DNA of 64,000 bases from 'Nostoc azollae' 0708 (GTDB lineage: Bacteria; Cyanobacteriota; Cyanobacteriia; Cyanobacteriales; Nostocaceae), in NCBI RefSeq assembly GCF_000196515.1, contig NC_014248.1, forward strand, positions 62,001 to 126,000, given 5' to 3'. The notes under the pieces are model-generated. The model was not told where the DNA came from and did no database searches. It was given only the letters and a program-made list of their open reading frames with translations. Of the stretch, positions 46,978 to 56,510 are shown piece after piece. The position numbers and the translations under genes are program-made. Numbering within the stretch: position 1 is the stretch's first letter; each line of letters starts with the position of its first letter.

Positions 46978-47607
46978 ATGTCTAACTATATACGCGATCC
47001 TAACCAAATATACCGTAACTCTTTCGCCATTATCCGGGCAGAAACTAACCTAGATGCTCTATCAGATGATGTAGCTAAAGTAGCGGTACGTCTAATCCAT
47101 GCCTGTGGAATGACGGATATTCTTTCTGACTTAGAATATTCACAAACGGCTGTGCAGTCGGGTAGAGAAGCCTTAGCCGCTGGCGCACCGATTTTATGTG
47201 ATTGTCACATGGTGGCTGAAGGGGTGACTAGAAAAAGATTACCTGCCAATAACCGAGTTATCTGCACAATCAATGATCCAGAAGTGCCAACAATATCGAA
47301 ACGCTTGTCAAATACAAGGTCAGCAGCAGCTTTAGAATTATGGCGTTTTCATTTAGATGGTGCAATTATCGCGATAGGTAATGCACCTACAGCCTTATTC
47401 CGGTTATTAGAAATTCTTGATGAGGGAGTGCCACGTCCCTCATTAATATTGGGCTTTCCTGTGGGGTTTGTGGGTGCAGCAGAATCAAAAGCCGCCTTGG
47501 CTGCAAATAGCCGCAATGTACCATTTTTAACTTTACATGGACGACGGGGCGGGAGTGCGATCGCAGCTGCTGCCATTAATGCCCTAGCAACAGAGGAAGA
47601 AATATGA
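46978..47607 (+). CDS. cobH: Precorrin-8X methylmutase
   Basis: Protein of 209 aa (CobH/CbiC). It moves the C11 methyl to C12 to form hydrogenobyrinate. Signatures: SFAIIRAETNLDALSDDVAK, VRLIHACGMTDI (catalytic His), ALAAGAPILCDCHMVAEGVT, PTALFRLLEILDEGVPRPSL, GFPVGFVGAAESK and GRRGGSAIAAAAINALA. 35 bp after cobG and overlapping cobI by ATGA, so one operon. Intact. Confidence 0.95.
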   Translation: MSNYIRDPNQIYRNSFAIIRAETNLDALSDDVAKVAVRLIHACGMTDILSDLEYSQTAVQSGREALAAGAPILCDCHMVAEGVTRKRLPANNRVICTINDPEVPTISKRLSNTRSAAALELWRFHLDGAIIAIGNAPTALFRLLEILDEGVPRPSLILGFPVGFVGAAESKAALAANSRNVPFLTLHGRRGGSAIAAAAINALATEEEI

Positions 47608-48308
47608 ACTCAAAAGGTCGTTTATATGGTATTGGTGTAGGCCCCGGAGATCCAGAACTATTGACACTAAAAGCACTGCGATTATTACGAACTGCCCCTG
47701 TCATTGCCTATCAATCAGCAATAGATAAGGACAGTATCGCTAGGAAAATAGCGTCACAATACTTACCAGAAAATCAGGTTGAAGTTTTATTTCATCTGCC
47801 CCGTGCCTTAGAACCAGAAAAAGCCAAATCCATTTACGACCAAGAAGTTCAACCCATCGCCGAACATTTGGCAGCAGGTCGAGATGTGGTAGTTCTGTGT
47901 GAAGGAGACCCGTTTTTTTACGGTTCTTTTATGTACATTTTTACTCGTTTATCAGACGAATATCAAACGGAAGTTGTTCCAGGTGTTTCTTCACTCATGG
48001 CCTGTCCAGTATCATTAGGTGTACCCTTTACCTACTACAACGATATTCTCACAGTTTTACCAGCCACCTTGCCCACAGAAATGCTAACCTCACATTTATT
48101 AGCTACAGATGCAGCAGCAATTATGAAACTGGGTCGCAATTTCGCAAAAGTTCGGGATATCCTACATCAATTAGGATTAGCATCACGGGCTAAATATATT
48201 GAAAGGGCGACAATGACACAACAAAGAATTGTGCCTCTAGATGAAGTGAACCCAGATGATGTTCCTTATTTCTCTATGATTGTCATACCAACGAAGCAGA
48301 AATTGTGA
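47604..48308 (+). CDS. cobI: Precorrin-2 C20-methyltransferase
   Basis: SAM-dependent tetrapyrrole methylase of 234 aa. N-terminal GIGVGPGDPELLTLKAL, then VVLCEGDPFFYGSFMYIFTR and VVPGVSSLMA, C-terminal AKYIERATMTQQ. Adds the C20 methyl to precorrin-2 to make precorrin-3A, the CobG substrate. Starts inside the end of cobH (ATGA overlap), implying coupled translation. Confidence 0.95.
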   Translation: MNSKGRLYGIGVGPGDPELLTLKALRLLRTAPVIAYQSAIDKDSIARKIASQYLPENQVEVLFHLPRALEPEKAKSIYDQEVQPIAEHLAAGRDVVVLCEGDPFFYGSFMYIFTRLSDEYQTEVVPGVSSLMACPVSLGVPFTYYNDILTVLPATLPTEMLTSHLLATDAAAIMKLGRNFAKVRDILHQLGLASRAKYIERATMTQQRIVPLDEVNPDDVPYFSMIVIPTKQKL

Positions 48309-48457
48309 ACTTGGAAGAAAAAAGGAGTATGGCTTACCCCACGCTGCGCTATCAGGAGGCAGAAGACAGGAAGTAATATAGAAGTAATATATTAGACTCT
48401 CCATACTCCCCCATCTCCCCTAGTTGTAATTTTAAATTGTGAATTTTCTAGGTACTC

Positions 48458-49903
48458 ATGAAAACAAGGGTTGCACCTGCCATACTCATACTGAGTCAGA
48501 ATAGTTTAATTGTAGGTCGTAAGATCACCAGCATATTTCCAGGTGCGAAATTGTATGGTTTAGCAAGTCGCACCTCAGATGTTGATGTGAGTTTCCAGAA
48601 CTTTGGGGACACTGTGCGGGAACTGTTCCCTGCTGGAACGCCTTTAATTGGCATTTGTGCAGCCGGAATTCTTATTAGAACTCTAGCACCCCTAATTACA
48701 GATAAAGGACAAGAACCTCCAGTATTAGCCGTAGCTGAAGATGGGAGTGCGGTAGTACCCCTATTGGGTGGACTGAGTGGAGTAAATGATTTAGCGCGTC
48801 AAATTGCAGAAGCATTAAATGTGAAAGCCGCAATTACAACCACAGGAGATTTGCGTTTTCACACAGCTTTATTATCTCCTCCCGCTGGCTATCATTTAGC
48901 TAACCCAGAAGATGGGAAAAAATTCATTGCTGATTTATTAGCAGGGGCAAAAGTTAAATTAGAAGGAAAAGCCCCTTGGTTGATTGAAAGTAAATTACCA
49001 ATAGACCCAAATGGAGAGTTGACTATTCAGATTACTGAAAATTTGGGGACTCCTCAACCGAACTGTTTAGTTTATTACCCTCAAAAAATACCAGCAGACA
49101 TTTCTCCCCAAAATATCCTCTCCTCAGAAACCATTGACCAACCACGAGGAAAATTAGCCATCATTGGGACTGGTCCAGGTGCATTAAAGTGGATGTCTCC
49201 CGAAGTCAAAGAAATTCTCCATGCTGCTAGTGATTTAGTCGGTTATAAAACCTATATCAATTTAATTGGTGCTTTAGCAGATGGCAAAAATCGCCATGAG
49301 TCTGATAATCGAGAAGAAGAAGCAAGAGCAAAATTTGCCCTAGACTTAGCAGCCCAAGGAAAATACGTGGTAGTAGTTTCTTCTGGAGACCCAGGTATCT
49401 ATGCAATGGCTACCGCAGTTTTTGAGGTTTTAGACCGCTACAACAAACCAGAATGGCAAAATATTGATATTCAAGTTGCCCCTGGAATCTCCGCCATGCA
49501 AGCCACCGCAGCAGCCATTGGGGCACCATTAGGGCATGATTTCTGTGCGATTTCTCTATCTGACATTTTAAAACCTTGGGAAATTATCACTCAACGTATT
49601 GCAGCAGCAGCCCAAGGCGATTTTGTTATTGCTTTTTATAATCCTGTTTCTAAAGAACGTACTTGGCAAGTATCAGAAGCTAAAAGTATCTTACTTCGGT
49701 ACAGAAAACCAGATACTCCAGTAATATTAGGGCGAAATATTGGTAGACCTCGACAAGTGATTAAAGTAATTACTCTTGAACAGTTAGAACCAAATGATGC
49801 TGATATGCGAACCTTGATTATTGTTGGTTCTTCCCAAACTCGGCAAGTGCAAACCAGTGATAGTAATCTTTGGGTTTATACGCCGCGTCGTTACCAAATG
49901 TGA
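48458..49903 (+). CDS. cobJ: CbiG-CobJ fusion (precorrin-3B C17-methyltransferase)
   Basis: Two-part protein of 481 aa. Residues 1 to about 220 are CbiG-like (FPGAKLYGLA, PLIGICAAGILIRTLAPLIT, AVAEDGSAVVPLLGGLSGVN, ITTTGDLRFHTALLSPP). Residues about 235-481 are CobJ/CbiH (GKLAIIGTGPGALKWMSPE, VVSSGDPGIYAMATAVFEVL, VAPGISAMQATAAAIGAPLG, FAFYNPVSKERT-like AFYNPVSKERTWQ). The CobJ part does the C17 methylation and ring contraction. Separated from cobI by 150 bp with repeat-like spacer, so it may have some own transcription. Such fusions are known in cyanobacteria. Confidence 0.92.
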   Translation: MKTRVAPAILILSQNSLIVGRKITSIFPGAKLYGLASRTSDVDVSFQNFGDTVRELFPAGTPLIGICAAGILIRTLAPLITDKGQEPPVLAVAEDGSAVVPLLGGLSGVNDLARQIAEALNVKAAITTTGDLRFHTALLSPPAGYHLANPEDGKKFIADLLAGAKVKLEGKAPWLIESKLPIDPNGELTIQITENLGTPQPNCLVYYPQKIPADISPQNILSSETIDQPRGKLAIIGTGPGALKWMSPEVKEILHAASDLVGYKTYINLIGALADGKNRHESDNREEEARAKFALDLAAQGKYVVVVSSGDPGIYAMATAVFEVLDRYNKPEWQNIDIQVAPGISAMQATAAAIGAPLGHDFCAISLSDILKPWEIITQRIAAAAQGDFVIAFYNPVSKERTWQVSEAKSILLRYRKPDTPVILGRNIGRPRQVIKVITLEQLEPNDADMRTLIIVGSSQTRQVQTSDSNLWVYTPRRYQM

Positions 49904-50380
49904 GTGCAAGTTCATCCATAAATAAAGCCCCAGGAATAACAATATATTCTTAGGGCTTACATACCTGACCACCTTTACCTTTTATATTTAAAAATATCAT
50001 AATTTTTGAGAGCGCAAAGGCATAAATCCAGTTTTTATGTCTCAAACGAAATTGATGATTTTTCTAACTTGTGATATGACTCACCTTCCGGATTCCAACT
50101 GTATAAACTAAATACAGCTATTTTCGGATAAATAAACCACATTTTGAGATTTCACGCGATACTGTGTCAGTTGCAAAGGAATAGATCTATTCAGGATATG
50201 GTCTAAATAAAGCAACCACCAAGGTGCTGAGGACATCAACATGTATCCCTTTTTCGAAGCCGTAGATATTGATAAAACTTAGACACAAATAGACTTTCAA
50301 TTCTTTTATATGTTACTTGCTATAGATGAAAACTGTTGTATATAAATCAAAAAATCGAACAAGTTTGAGAAATTAATATC
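49904..50380. other. Spacer after cobJ
   Basis: About 475 bp, no gene. A weak hairpin (AAGCCC 49925-49930 with GGGCTT 49953-49958) follows cobJ by 20 bp and may end its transcript. Confidence 0.4.
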
Positions 50381-51756
50381 GGGACTTAAACAAAAGTTAG
50401 GAGTAAAAAGGAGTATAATGCGGTTTTGGTGTAGCTTTCACGTTAAAAGAAGCTGATGAAAGAAACCACTGCCCCAGCAATGGCACCATGGTTTGAAAGA
50501 TGGTGTCATTTGATGATGTATTTACTCATAAAGGGGAAAGAAGAGAGTTTAGACATTATTTAGGGGGATGATTGGGTGAAAGTGAGAGAAAAAACCTATT
50601 TCAAATGGCAGAGAATGCCCTAGGGGTGACCTACCACCGATGACACCACTTTTTAACTGCAGCACCTTAGTCCAGTTCCCAAGTCAATGACCGTCGGTTA
50701 GAGATTATGAACAAGTGTAGTCAGAGGAGAATCACCAGAGGATTTAGCTTAATAATTGATGATTCTGTCCATAGAAAAAGCGGGAATTTTAGGGATGGAG
50801 TAGGAAGACAATATAATATTGCAGAAATTGGGAAAAGGGATAATGGAGTAGTAGTAACAACACATCTATTATGATGGCAGTAAAAGCTTACCATTAGATA
50901 TAGAGTTAGATCACCACGGTGATTCTTGACCCAAAGGGAAACAAGACCCTATATTTGAGAATAAACCTGAGTTAGGAATTAAATTAATACATCTGACCTT
51001 AAGCCGTGGTTATCAACCAGGAATAGTAATTATAGATGCTGGATATAGCCACAATAAATCTTTCTTATTAAAGATAGAAAATCGGCATTGAAAGTATTGA
51101 GGAGGATTAGCTAAAAACCCCAAAGTCCTTGCCAGTGAGCAAGAGGATAGTCCACAAATAATTAGGTTAGATGAATTAGCACAAAGTTTACCCCAAGAGG
51201 CTTTTACAGACATTCAACTGCAGTTATATCAACCCAAAACATTATGGGTAGTAACTAAAGAAGTAGAAATATCAGCCTTAAGTGGAAAGGGCAATATTGC
51301 TATATTCATCAACACTTCTACTTCCTCTCAAGCCACTTATATGGACTACTCAAGCCACTGATATGGACTACTTTATTACCAATGTTTCTTCATCAATTGT
51401 CACACCCCAATGGATAGTTGATAGATATTCTCAAAGAAATTGGGTATAAGTTTTTTACAGGGAAGCCAAGGGATGGTTAGGACTCAACGAATATCAAGTT
51501 TGAGATAACAGCAGTTGACTGCGCTATTTTATTTTGGTTTTCTGTGCCTACACTTTTATTATTTGCCATCAGTGGACTGGAGGATTAAGACCAAGGTGGG
51601 CTAAGAAACCTTTGAATACTTTTACTCAAGCTTTAGAAGGGTTTAGAACAGCCATATCTTTTCTATTTATTGATTGGTTCAACTTGAATCCAGACGTGTT
51701 TCCTTCTTATCAAGACAGTTTGGGCTACATTTGGGCTTGATTTTTGTTTACGTCCC
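50381..51756 (+). mobile_element. IS701-type element, dead
   Basis: Ends GGGACTTAAACAAAA (50381-50395) and TTTTGTTTACGTCCC (51742-51756) pair at 14 of 15 positions. The interior is a transposase pseudogene. No clear target duplication is visible, perhaps lost. Size about 1.38 kb. Confidence 0.75.
50456..51740 (+). pseudogene. IS701-family transposase, many stops and shifts
   Basis: From ATG at 50456 (MKETTAPAMAPWFERWCHLM) the family pattern runs through several frames: SIEKAGILGME, HIYYDGSKSLPLDIEL, PGIVIIDAGYSHNKSFLLKI, LAKNPKVLASEQ, QLQLYQPKTLWVVTKEVEIS, and a C-terminus (WTGGLRPRWAKKPLNTFTQA, DVFPSYQDSLGYIWA). Too many lesions for function. Confidence 0.85.
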
Positions 51757-51901
51757 GTTAGAGATAAAGAGATATAAATCAAGTAATTATGTCTATGTAA
51801 ATGATTAAAAACACTTGATCTTTTGCTTTCTATCATCAACAATAAAAGCATCATGTTACAGACATGATTGTAGCCAATAAAAGTGACAGAAGCCCTGACA
51901 T

Positions 51902-51927
51902 ATGTCCGCTATTGCGGACATTTTTTT
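51902..51927 (+). terminator. Rho-independent terminator
   Basis: ATGTCCGC, loop TATT, GCGGACAT, then seven T. A strong stem of 8 bp, orphaned 145 bp beyond the IS701 element; the gene it once served is not visible. Confidence 0.8.
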
Positions 51928-51928
51928 A

Positions 51929-51978
51929 TAAATGTACTTTAATATTTTGAGTTAAAAATAAATATTAAAGTACATTTA
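51929..51978. other. 19-bp perfect inverted repeat
   Basis: TAAATGTACTTTAATATTT (51929-51947) and its exact reverse complement (51960-51978) around a 12-nt loop, directly next to the terminator at 51902. Confidence 0.85.
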
Positions 51979-52060
51979 GTCTAAATACTAGTTACCTAAA
52001 GTACCAGATTTCTCACTCTTTATCCAAGTTAATTTATATTTTAAACTTCTTGACAAAGAA

Positions 52061-52199
52061 GTAAGTAGAAAGGTACGGGAAAACAGTAGACGCGCAGCGA
52101 CTTCTCGCAGAGAAGTATGTAACGAAAAGGAAAATTTATCAAAACCTCTTTCCTATTGCCTTGTCATAACGACAATTCTTAACACCCACCTACTTATGT
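52061..52199. repeat. 139-bp interspersed repeat (copy 2 of the 13498 element)
   Basis: Collinear with 13498-13641: CAGCGACTTCTC, AGTATGTAACGAAAAG, TTGCCTTGTCATAAC, TTAACACCCACCTACTTAT. The left inverted end is degraded (GTAAGTAGA), the right intact. Confidence 0.75.
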
Positions 52200-52507
52200 T
52201 GTATCGACATCTAGCTTTTTTTAGGTTACCAAAAGAAAAAGACATAACCAAGAGAGTTATGTCCGAAAATCTTAATTAATTATCAGCAATATAGAACTTA
52301 TATTTGATTTTTATTGCCGCAGCCTAGGCTTTGCCCTTAAAGATTATGTATACAATAAGTTGTGTTCTTCCCTATTTTCTGCGCCTATCAGTAAATCCCC
52401 AAATCTACTATTATTGATTTCATAGATAAATACTGACATTAGCTATAGGAATCCGATTTGATTATTGATAGCTTGCGTGGGGTAAGCCATATTTACTTGT
52501 GTAGCCA

Positions 52508-52636
52508 GGCAAAAGGCAAAAGGCAAAAGGCAAGATGTAAAAGGGTCTTAGAGGATTCACTTATACTGAATTTCGTATGGCTACGCCACGCAAGCTATCA
52601 GTATGACATAAGTCCAAGTTTCACCCGTTTGCAGTA
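52508..52636. repeat. GGCAAAA heptamers and a dispersed-repeat fragment
   Basis: 52508-52528 holds three GGCAAAA units. 52595-52636 (TATCAGTATGACATAAGTCC, AAGTTTCACCCGTTTGCAGT) matches the end of the repeat at 31798-31945. The rest of 52200-52690 shows no gene. Confidence 0.6.
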
Positions 52637-53195
52637 GACCTGTCAGGAAAATTAACTTGGTTTTAAAAAATGGTAGAGGGGAATTTTGAGGGTATACCAA
52701 AAGGAAAAATCCACTAAATTAACTATATTCAAGAATATCCACATCGTAGAAAACAAATACTGGGAATAACTAACCATCAGTTTCAAGACTTGTTAGCCCA
52801 AGCTGAAATGCAGCATAAGAAACTTCAAGGTAACATAGAAAGTAAAAACATAGGTAGAAATCAGAAAGGAGCAGGGAGGAAAGGGAAACTAGAGATAAAA
52901 TAACAGGTATGTCTATGCTTGTTCTATTGGAGGAAAATGCCAACATTTGATGTTTTAGGTTTGCATTTCGGTATATCGAAAACGGAAGCAAAGGACACAT
53001 TTCATTACTGGCTAGAGATATTACGAAATGTTTTGCCTACTAGTCTCCTTGAACAAGTAGAAAAACATGATAGCGATTATGCCATAGCGACTCAGAACAA
53101 AAGGCAGGAAACAAAGAGTTTTCCACCAAGGGTATTTTTGTTGAACAGGTCATTAGACTTGTAAAAATATTCCGGGTACCTCAACAACGATTTCC

Positions 53196-53248
53196 CCTGA
53201 ATTCCCCAATTTACTCACAGGTAATTCTTACTATTTGTGGTTTAGTCA
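53196..53248. repeat. 53-bp direct repeat, left copy
   Basis: CCTGAATTCCCCAATTTACT ... GTGGTTTAGTCA here, and CCTGAATTCCCGAATTTACT ... GTGGTTTAGTCA at 54733-54785. Only a few differences in 53 bp. The copies flank IS66 copy 2. Confidence 0.85.
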
Positions 53249-53251
53249 GAT

Positions 53252-54739
53252 GTAAGGATTCAGGTCTAAGGTAGAGGGATGAAAGAAGGTGTATGGAAAG
53301 CAGAGTGATCCATGGCTTTCATAGGTTGGTCAAAAAACTCAATTAGAGAAAGTGCTTGACGGCGACAAGTTTGTATAATCGTCAATAAATTGGCAGTATG
53401 TTAGAAGAGCTCCAGAGAAAGAGAACCACCACAGACCTTTCGTTGTGTCACTCCTAAACCTAACCTTAGTTCAGCTAAATTATGATCAAGGTCTATTGCC
53501 TAAGGAAGGTAAAAGTTTACCAGGTTCCCCTGGGGCTTGATCAATGAATGAATGGAAGATTCAACTTTTGGTTGAAACTAGGATGGGCAAGTCAAGAATT
53601 CATGAAGGTTTTGGGTTTGTTGGAATAAAGGGTAGTTTTTAAAACCTTCATCTATGAGGTCCATGAATTTTGTGCCAATTTCTTGGTGATTGAAGCCAGG
53701 AATCTTGATTAGTGTCTTGAAGTAACGGGGTAGGGTAGATGTGCCTGACATTTCTGTTGAGCTGTGACCGCATAATCGTTATAGGCAGTAAAGTCATCAG
53801 AACTGAGTACACCAGAGTAACTTGAACCCACAATGGATTCTAATTCGCCAGGACAAGGAGTATCAGGACCCATGAAATAAAGGGAAGTCACTATTGGCAA
53901 AAATCCATAACCATTGTTTCACCCCTTTGAGTACCCAGGGTGTTTCATCCCCAAGGATATGAGGCTGGGTTTGTTTTATCCACTGTTTGAGGCTATGAAT
54001 ACTTTGAGCCACTGGACCATCTATTCCTTCATTGGTACCTACTAATGTTCCCACTCTAACCAATTTCTATTTGACCCAGTTCCCACAACAAGAAGTATTC
54101 TTTCTCATAGGGTCAATGGCCCTAGTTATTGATCCATCCCAAAAAAGCTTGTCCTGTGATTTCTATATGTTGTATCCGTACTATCTCTGCTGACCAGTGT
54201 ACCCTTTGTGTTTCCCCACACACACTGCAAGTCCACTTCCATTGGCCTGTCCACCAAGTCCCCTACTTGTTGTGTTTGGATTCTTATTGGTTCGCCAAAC
54301 AATTGCCTCTGACCTCACCATCCACACACTTGCCGTCCCACTATCTCAAATCTATTCTATCTACTCCACCAAACACCTTTCTCCTTTTTCCCCTATGCCC
54401 TGGTTGTCCTCCTGGTTTCCGTTTTCGTGTCTGGTTCTCTTCTGGTTTCTCTTGTTGTTTGTTCTCGGTTTCTTTGAGGATGTCTCCCAAGGGTGCTTTG
54501 GATCATGTTATGGTTTCTAAATCTCTACTGACTTTGAGTTTCTCTATTTCTTTTTCCAGTTCTACTACTCTATTTCTTAGGTTCTCTATACTTTTCCCCT
54601 GGTCAATAATGATTTCTACCAGTTGCTCTGTTCCCAACTGCTTCAATATCTTGCTGTCTAGTTTTGGTGGCAGCTTCTTTTCCATAACTGCTATATTCTG
54701 CCTCTCCTATCACACTTTTCAATACCCCACCACCTGAAT
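53252..54739 (-). mobile_element. IS66-type element, copy 2, dead, one end lost
   Basis: Left end GTAAGGATTCAGGT at 53252-53265 is intact. The right end stops at ACCTGAAT, where the flanking direct repeat takes over. Interior closely matches copy 1 in opposite orientation: LKQLGTEQLVEIIIDQGKSI (54503-54685), GVGTLVGTNEGIDGPVAQSI and PWVLKGVKQWLWIFANSDFP (53863-54063). It shares with copy 1 the TGA that ends the N-terminal piece. No duplication of a short target is seen. Confidence 0.88.
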
Positions 54740-54785
54740 TCCCGAATTTACTCACAAGTAATTCCTACTATTTGTGGTTTAGTCA
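54733..54785. repeat. 53-bp direct repeat, right copy
   Basis: Partner of 53196-53248. Its first bases (CCTGAAT) coincide with the end sequence of IS66, which may have guided the rearrangement. Confidence 0.85.
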
Positions 54786-55026
54786 CATTAGGAATTGGTT
54801 CATTAGTTTTGCCCATTTCATAAATGTTATGGATATGAGGTCAGTTATGAATTAGTCATCAACATCTTCATGGATAGGAACTATCCGTAACTATTCCCAA
54901 CCCTGATTCTTTCCTTGGCTCTTTCCTAATCTTAACACTATGGAGAGCTAGACACAGACTCCTTTCTAAATTTTCGGACGTCTCTAGTATAACTAATAAC
55001 TCATAAAACCCATTTCCCTAAAAATA

Positions 55027-55575
55027 TCAATAACTTCCAGCCCAAGTTATCCATTGATGGGATAAACCCATATGCAAAATTTCACCAGTCATCTCTAGTT
55101 CAGTAATGATTGCTTCTGCTAATTCTGTATCATTGAATTCTGATTCATTGATATTGCTACCAATTAAATTGGCTGCGCGGAGATTAGCACCACTTAAAAC
55201 AGCACCACTCATTTCTGCTTCGCTGAGGTTTGCACCCAGTAAATTTGCCCACATTAAATTTGCACCACGCAAATCTGCACGACTGAGGTTAGCATCGAGG
55301 AGGTTGGCTTTCATTAAGTCCGCACCAATCAAATTTACTTCACTTAAGTTTGCACTGTGTAAATTGGCTTGACTGAGGTCAGCATTGGTTAAATTGGCTC
55401 TGGCTAGGTTACATTTACTCAAGTTAGCTTCGCTTAGGTCAGCACCACTAAGGTCAGCTTCAGATAAATTTACACCAGTTAATTCTGCTTTGGTTAGCTT
55501 TGCTTGATGCAAAGTTACGCCCTGAAAATTTCGCTGTCCTGATTTATATTCATTCAGAAAGCTGATAGTATCCAT
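55027..55575 (-). CDS. Pentapeptide-repeat protein
   Basis: Protein of 182 aa built mostly of A(D/N)LXX units, about 24 in a row from residue 25 to 150 (LSEADLSGADLSEANLSKCN and so on), which fold as a right-handed quadrilateral beta-helix. The flanks (MDTISFLNEYKSGQRNFQGV and the Glu-rich end ...GEILHMGLSHQWITWAGSY) are unique. No membrane segment. Function unknown; cyanobacteria have many such proteins. Intact. Confidence 0.92.
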   Translation of the reverse strand: MDTISFLNEYKSGQRNFQGVTLHQAKLTKAELTGVNLSEADLSGADLSEANLSKCNLARANLTNADLSQANLHSANLSEVNLIGADLMKANLLDANLSRADLRGANLMWANLLGANLSEAEMSGAVLSGANLRAANLIGSNINESEFNDTELAEAIITELEMTGEILHMGLSHQWITWAGSY

Positions 55576-55815
55576 AGTTCACCTCGTCCTATTTATAGGT
55601 GAGTTGAAAGTGCCTCAAACCAAATTCAATACAATCGGGTTATTCTATTGTGCTAAAGATTTTTAGATTTTGAATCTTTGCTTAATGGAAAGATACTTAA
55701 CTTAATACTATGGCATCTATAGCTGACGAGGCATCTATTTTTATAGCTATGGTTTTATAGCTATGGAAGAAGTTCAGGGTAAAATCTATTAAGACTATGG
55801 AAAAAGCGAAAAAAT

Positions 55816-56445
55816 ATGCTTATGACGACTGATTTAACATCTAGCATTACCCCTGATTTTCATAGCATTCTCTCCCAAACTGCGATTGCATATCGAGAAG
55901 GAAGCAAACCTCCTAAGGCTGATGTAGTGGTAAATGCTTTACTACAAGCAGAAAAATATGCCAAGCAACAACGACTAAATTATCCTTTTGACTCTCTAAT
56001 GGGTAAATGGCGGCTGTGCTTTGTTACTGGTACTAAAAAAATCAGGAAGCGGGGAGGAATTGTTTTAGGTAAGGGCTTTTATGTGCCTAGATTTACATCA
56101 GTACATATTTCCTTTAGTATCATTACAGAACAAGTTTTAGATAGAGGTGAAATTGGTAATCAGGTACAATTAGGCTCGATATTATTAAACTTGAATGGCC
56201 CTGCAAAATATTTAGGTAACAAGAATTTATTAGCATTTGATTTTACCCAGATGCAAATCAGTTTTTCTGATCGCGTTGTTTACAACCGTCAAATACGTTC
56301 TGGTAAAACTCAAACTTTAGATTTTGACAATCAACCTATAGCTAAATTACCATTTTTTGCTTTCTTTTTACTAACTGAAGATTTTATAGCCGCCCGTGGT
56401 CGTGGTGGAGGTTTGGCAATTTGGATTAAAGCAAACCCTAATTAG
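55816..56445 (+). CDS. Conserved cyanobacterial protein, possibly PAP/fibrillin-like
   Basis: Protein of 209 aa, soluble, no signal peptide; a second ATG two codons in (55822) is also possible. Marks: LMGKWRLCFVTGTKKIRKRG, GFYVPRFTSVHISFSI and a C-terminus with FFLLTEDFIAARGRGGGLAI. The GKWRL-F-TG pattern and beta-rich layout recall the plastid-lipid-associated/fibrillin family, but I am not sure. Single gene. Confidence 0.72.
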   Translation: MLMTTDLTSSITPDFHSILSQTAIAYREGSKPPKADVVVNALLQAEKYAKQQRLNYPFDSLMGKWRLCFVTGTKKIRKRGGIVLGKGFYVPRFTSVHISFSIITEQVLDRGEIGNQVQLGSILLNLNGPAKYLGNKNLLAFDFTQMQISFSDRVVYNRQIRSGKTQTLDFDNQPIAKLPFFAFFLLTEDFIAARGRGGGLAIWIKANPN

Positions 56446-56510
56446 ACATCTTCAGATAATTTACAGTAATTTTCAGGTACATAAATTTACGCTATTTCTT
56501 GTTTTCTGCT

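Larger units (their letters stand above)
52725..54823 (+). pseudogene. IS5-like transposase, deleted inside and split by IS66 copy 2
   Basis: N-terminal half: IQEYPHRRKQILGITNHQFQ, then a stop, then VCLCLFYWRKMPTFDVLGLH, FGISKTEAKDTFHYWLEILR, NVLPTSLLEQVEKHDSDYAI. The DDE core is missing. The C-terminal part follows: KGIFVEQVIRLVKIFRVPQQ, SQVILTICGLV. IS66 copy 2 interrupts; past it (54733-54823) the last part is repeated and completed (LTICGLVTLGIGSLVLPIS, stop). Confidence 0.78.

Noticed and set aside
53049-53164. Complete IS5-like transposase C-terminus
   Set aside because: The frame ends early in non-family sequence; the catalytic core is deleted, so it is not functional.
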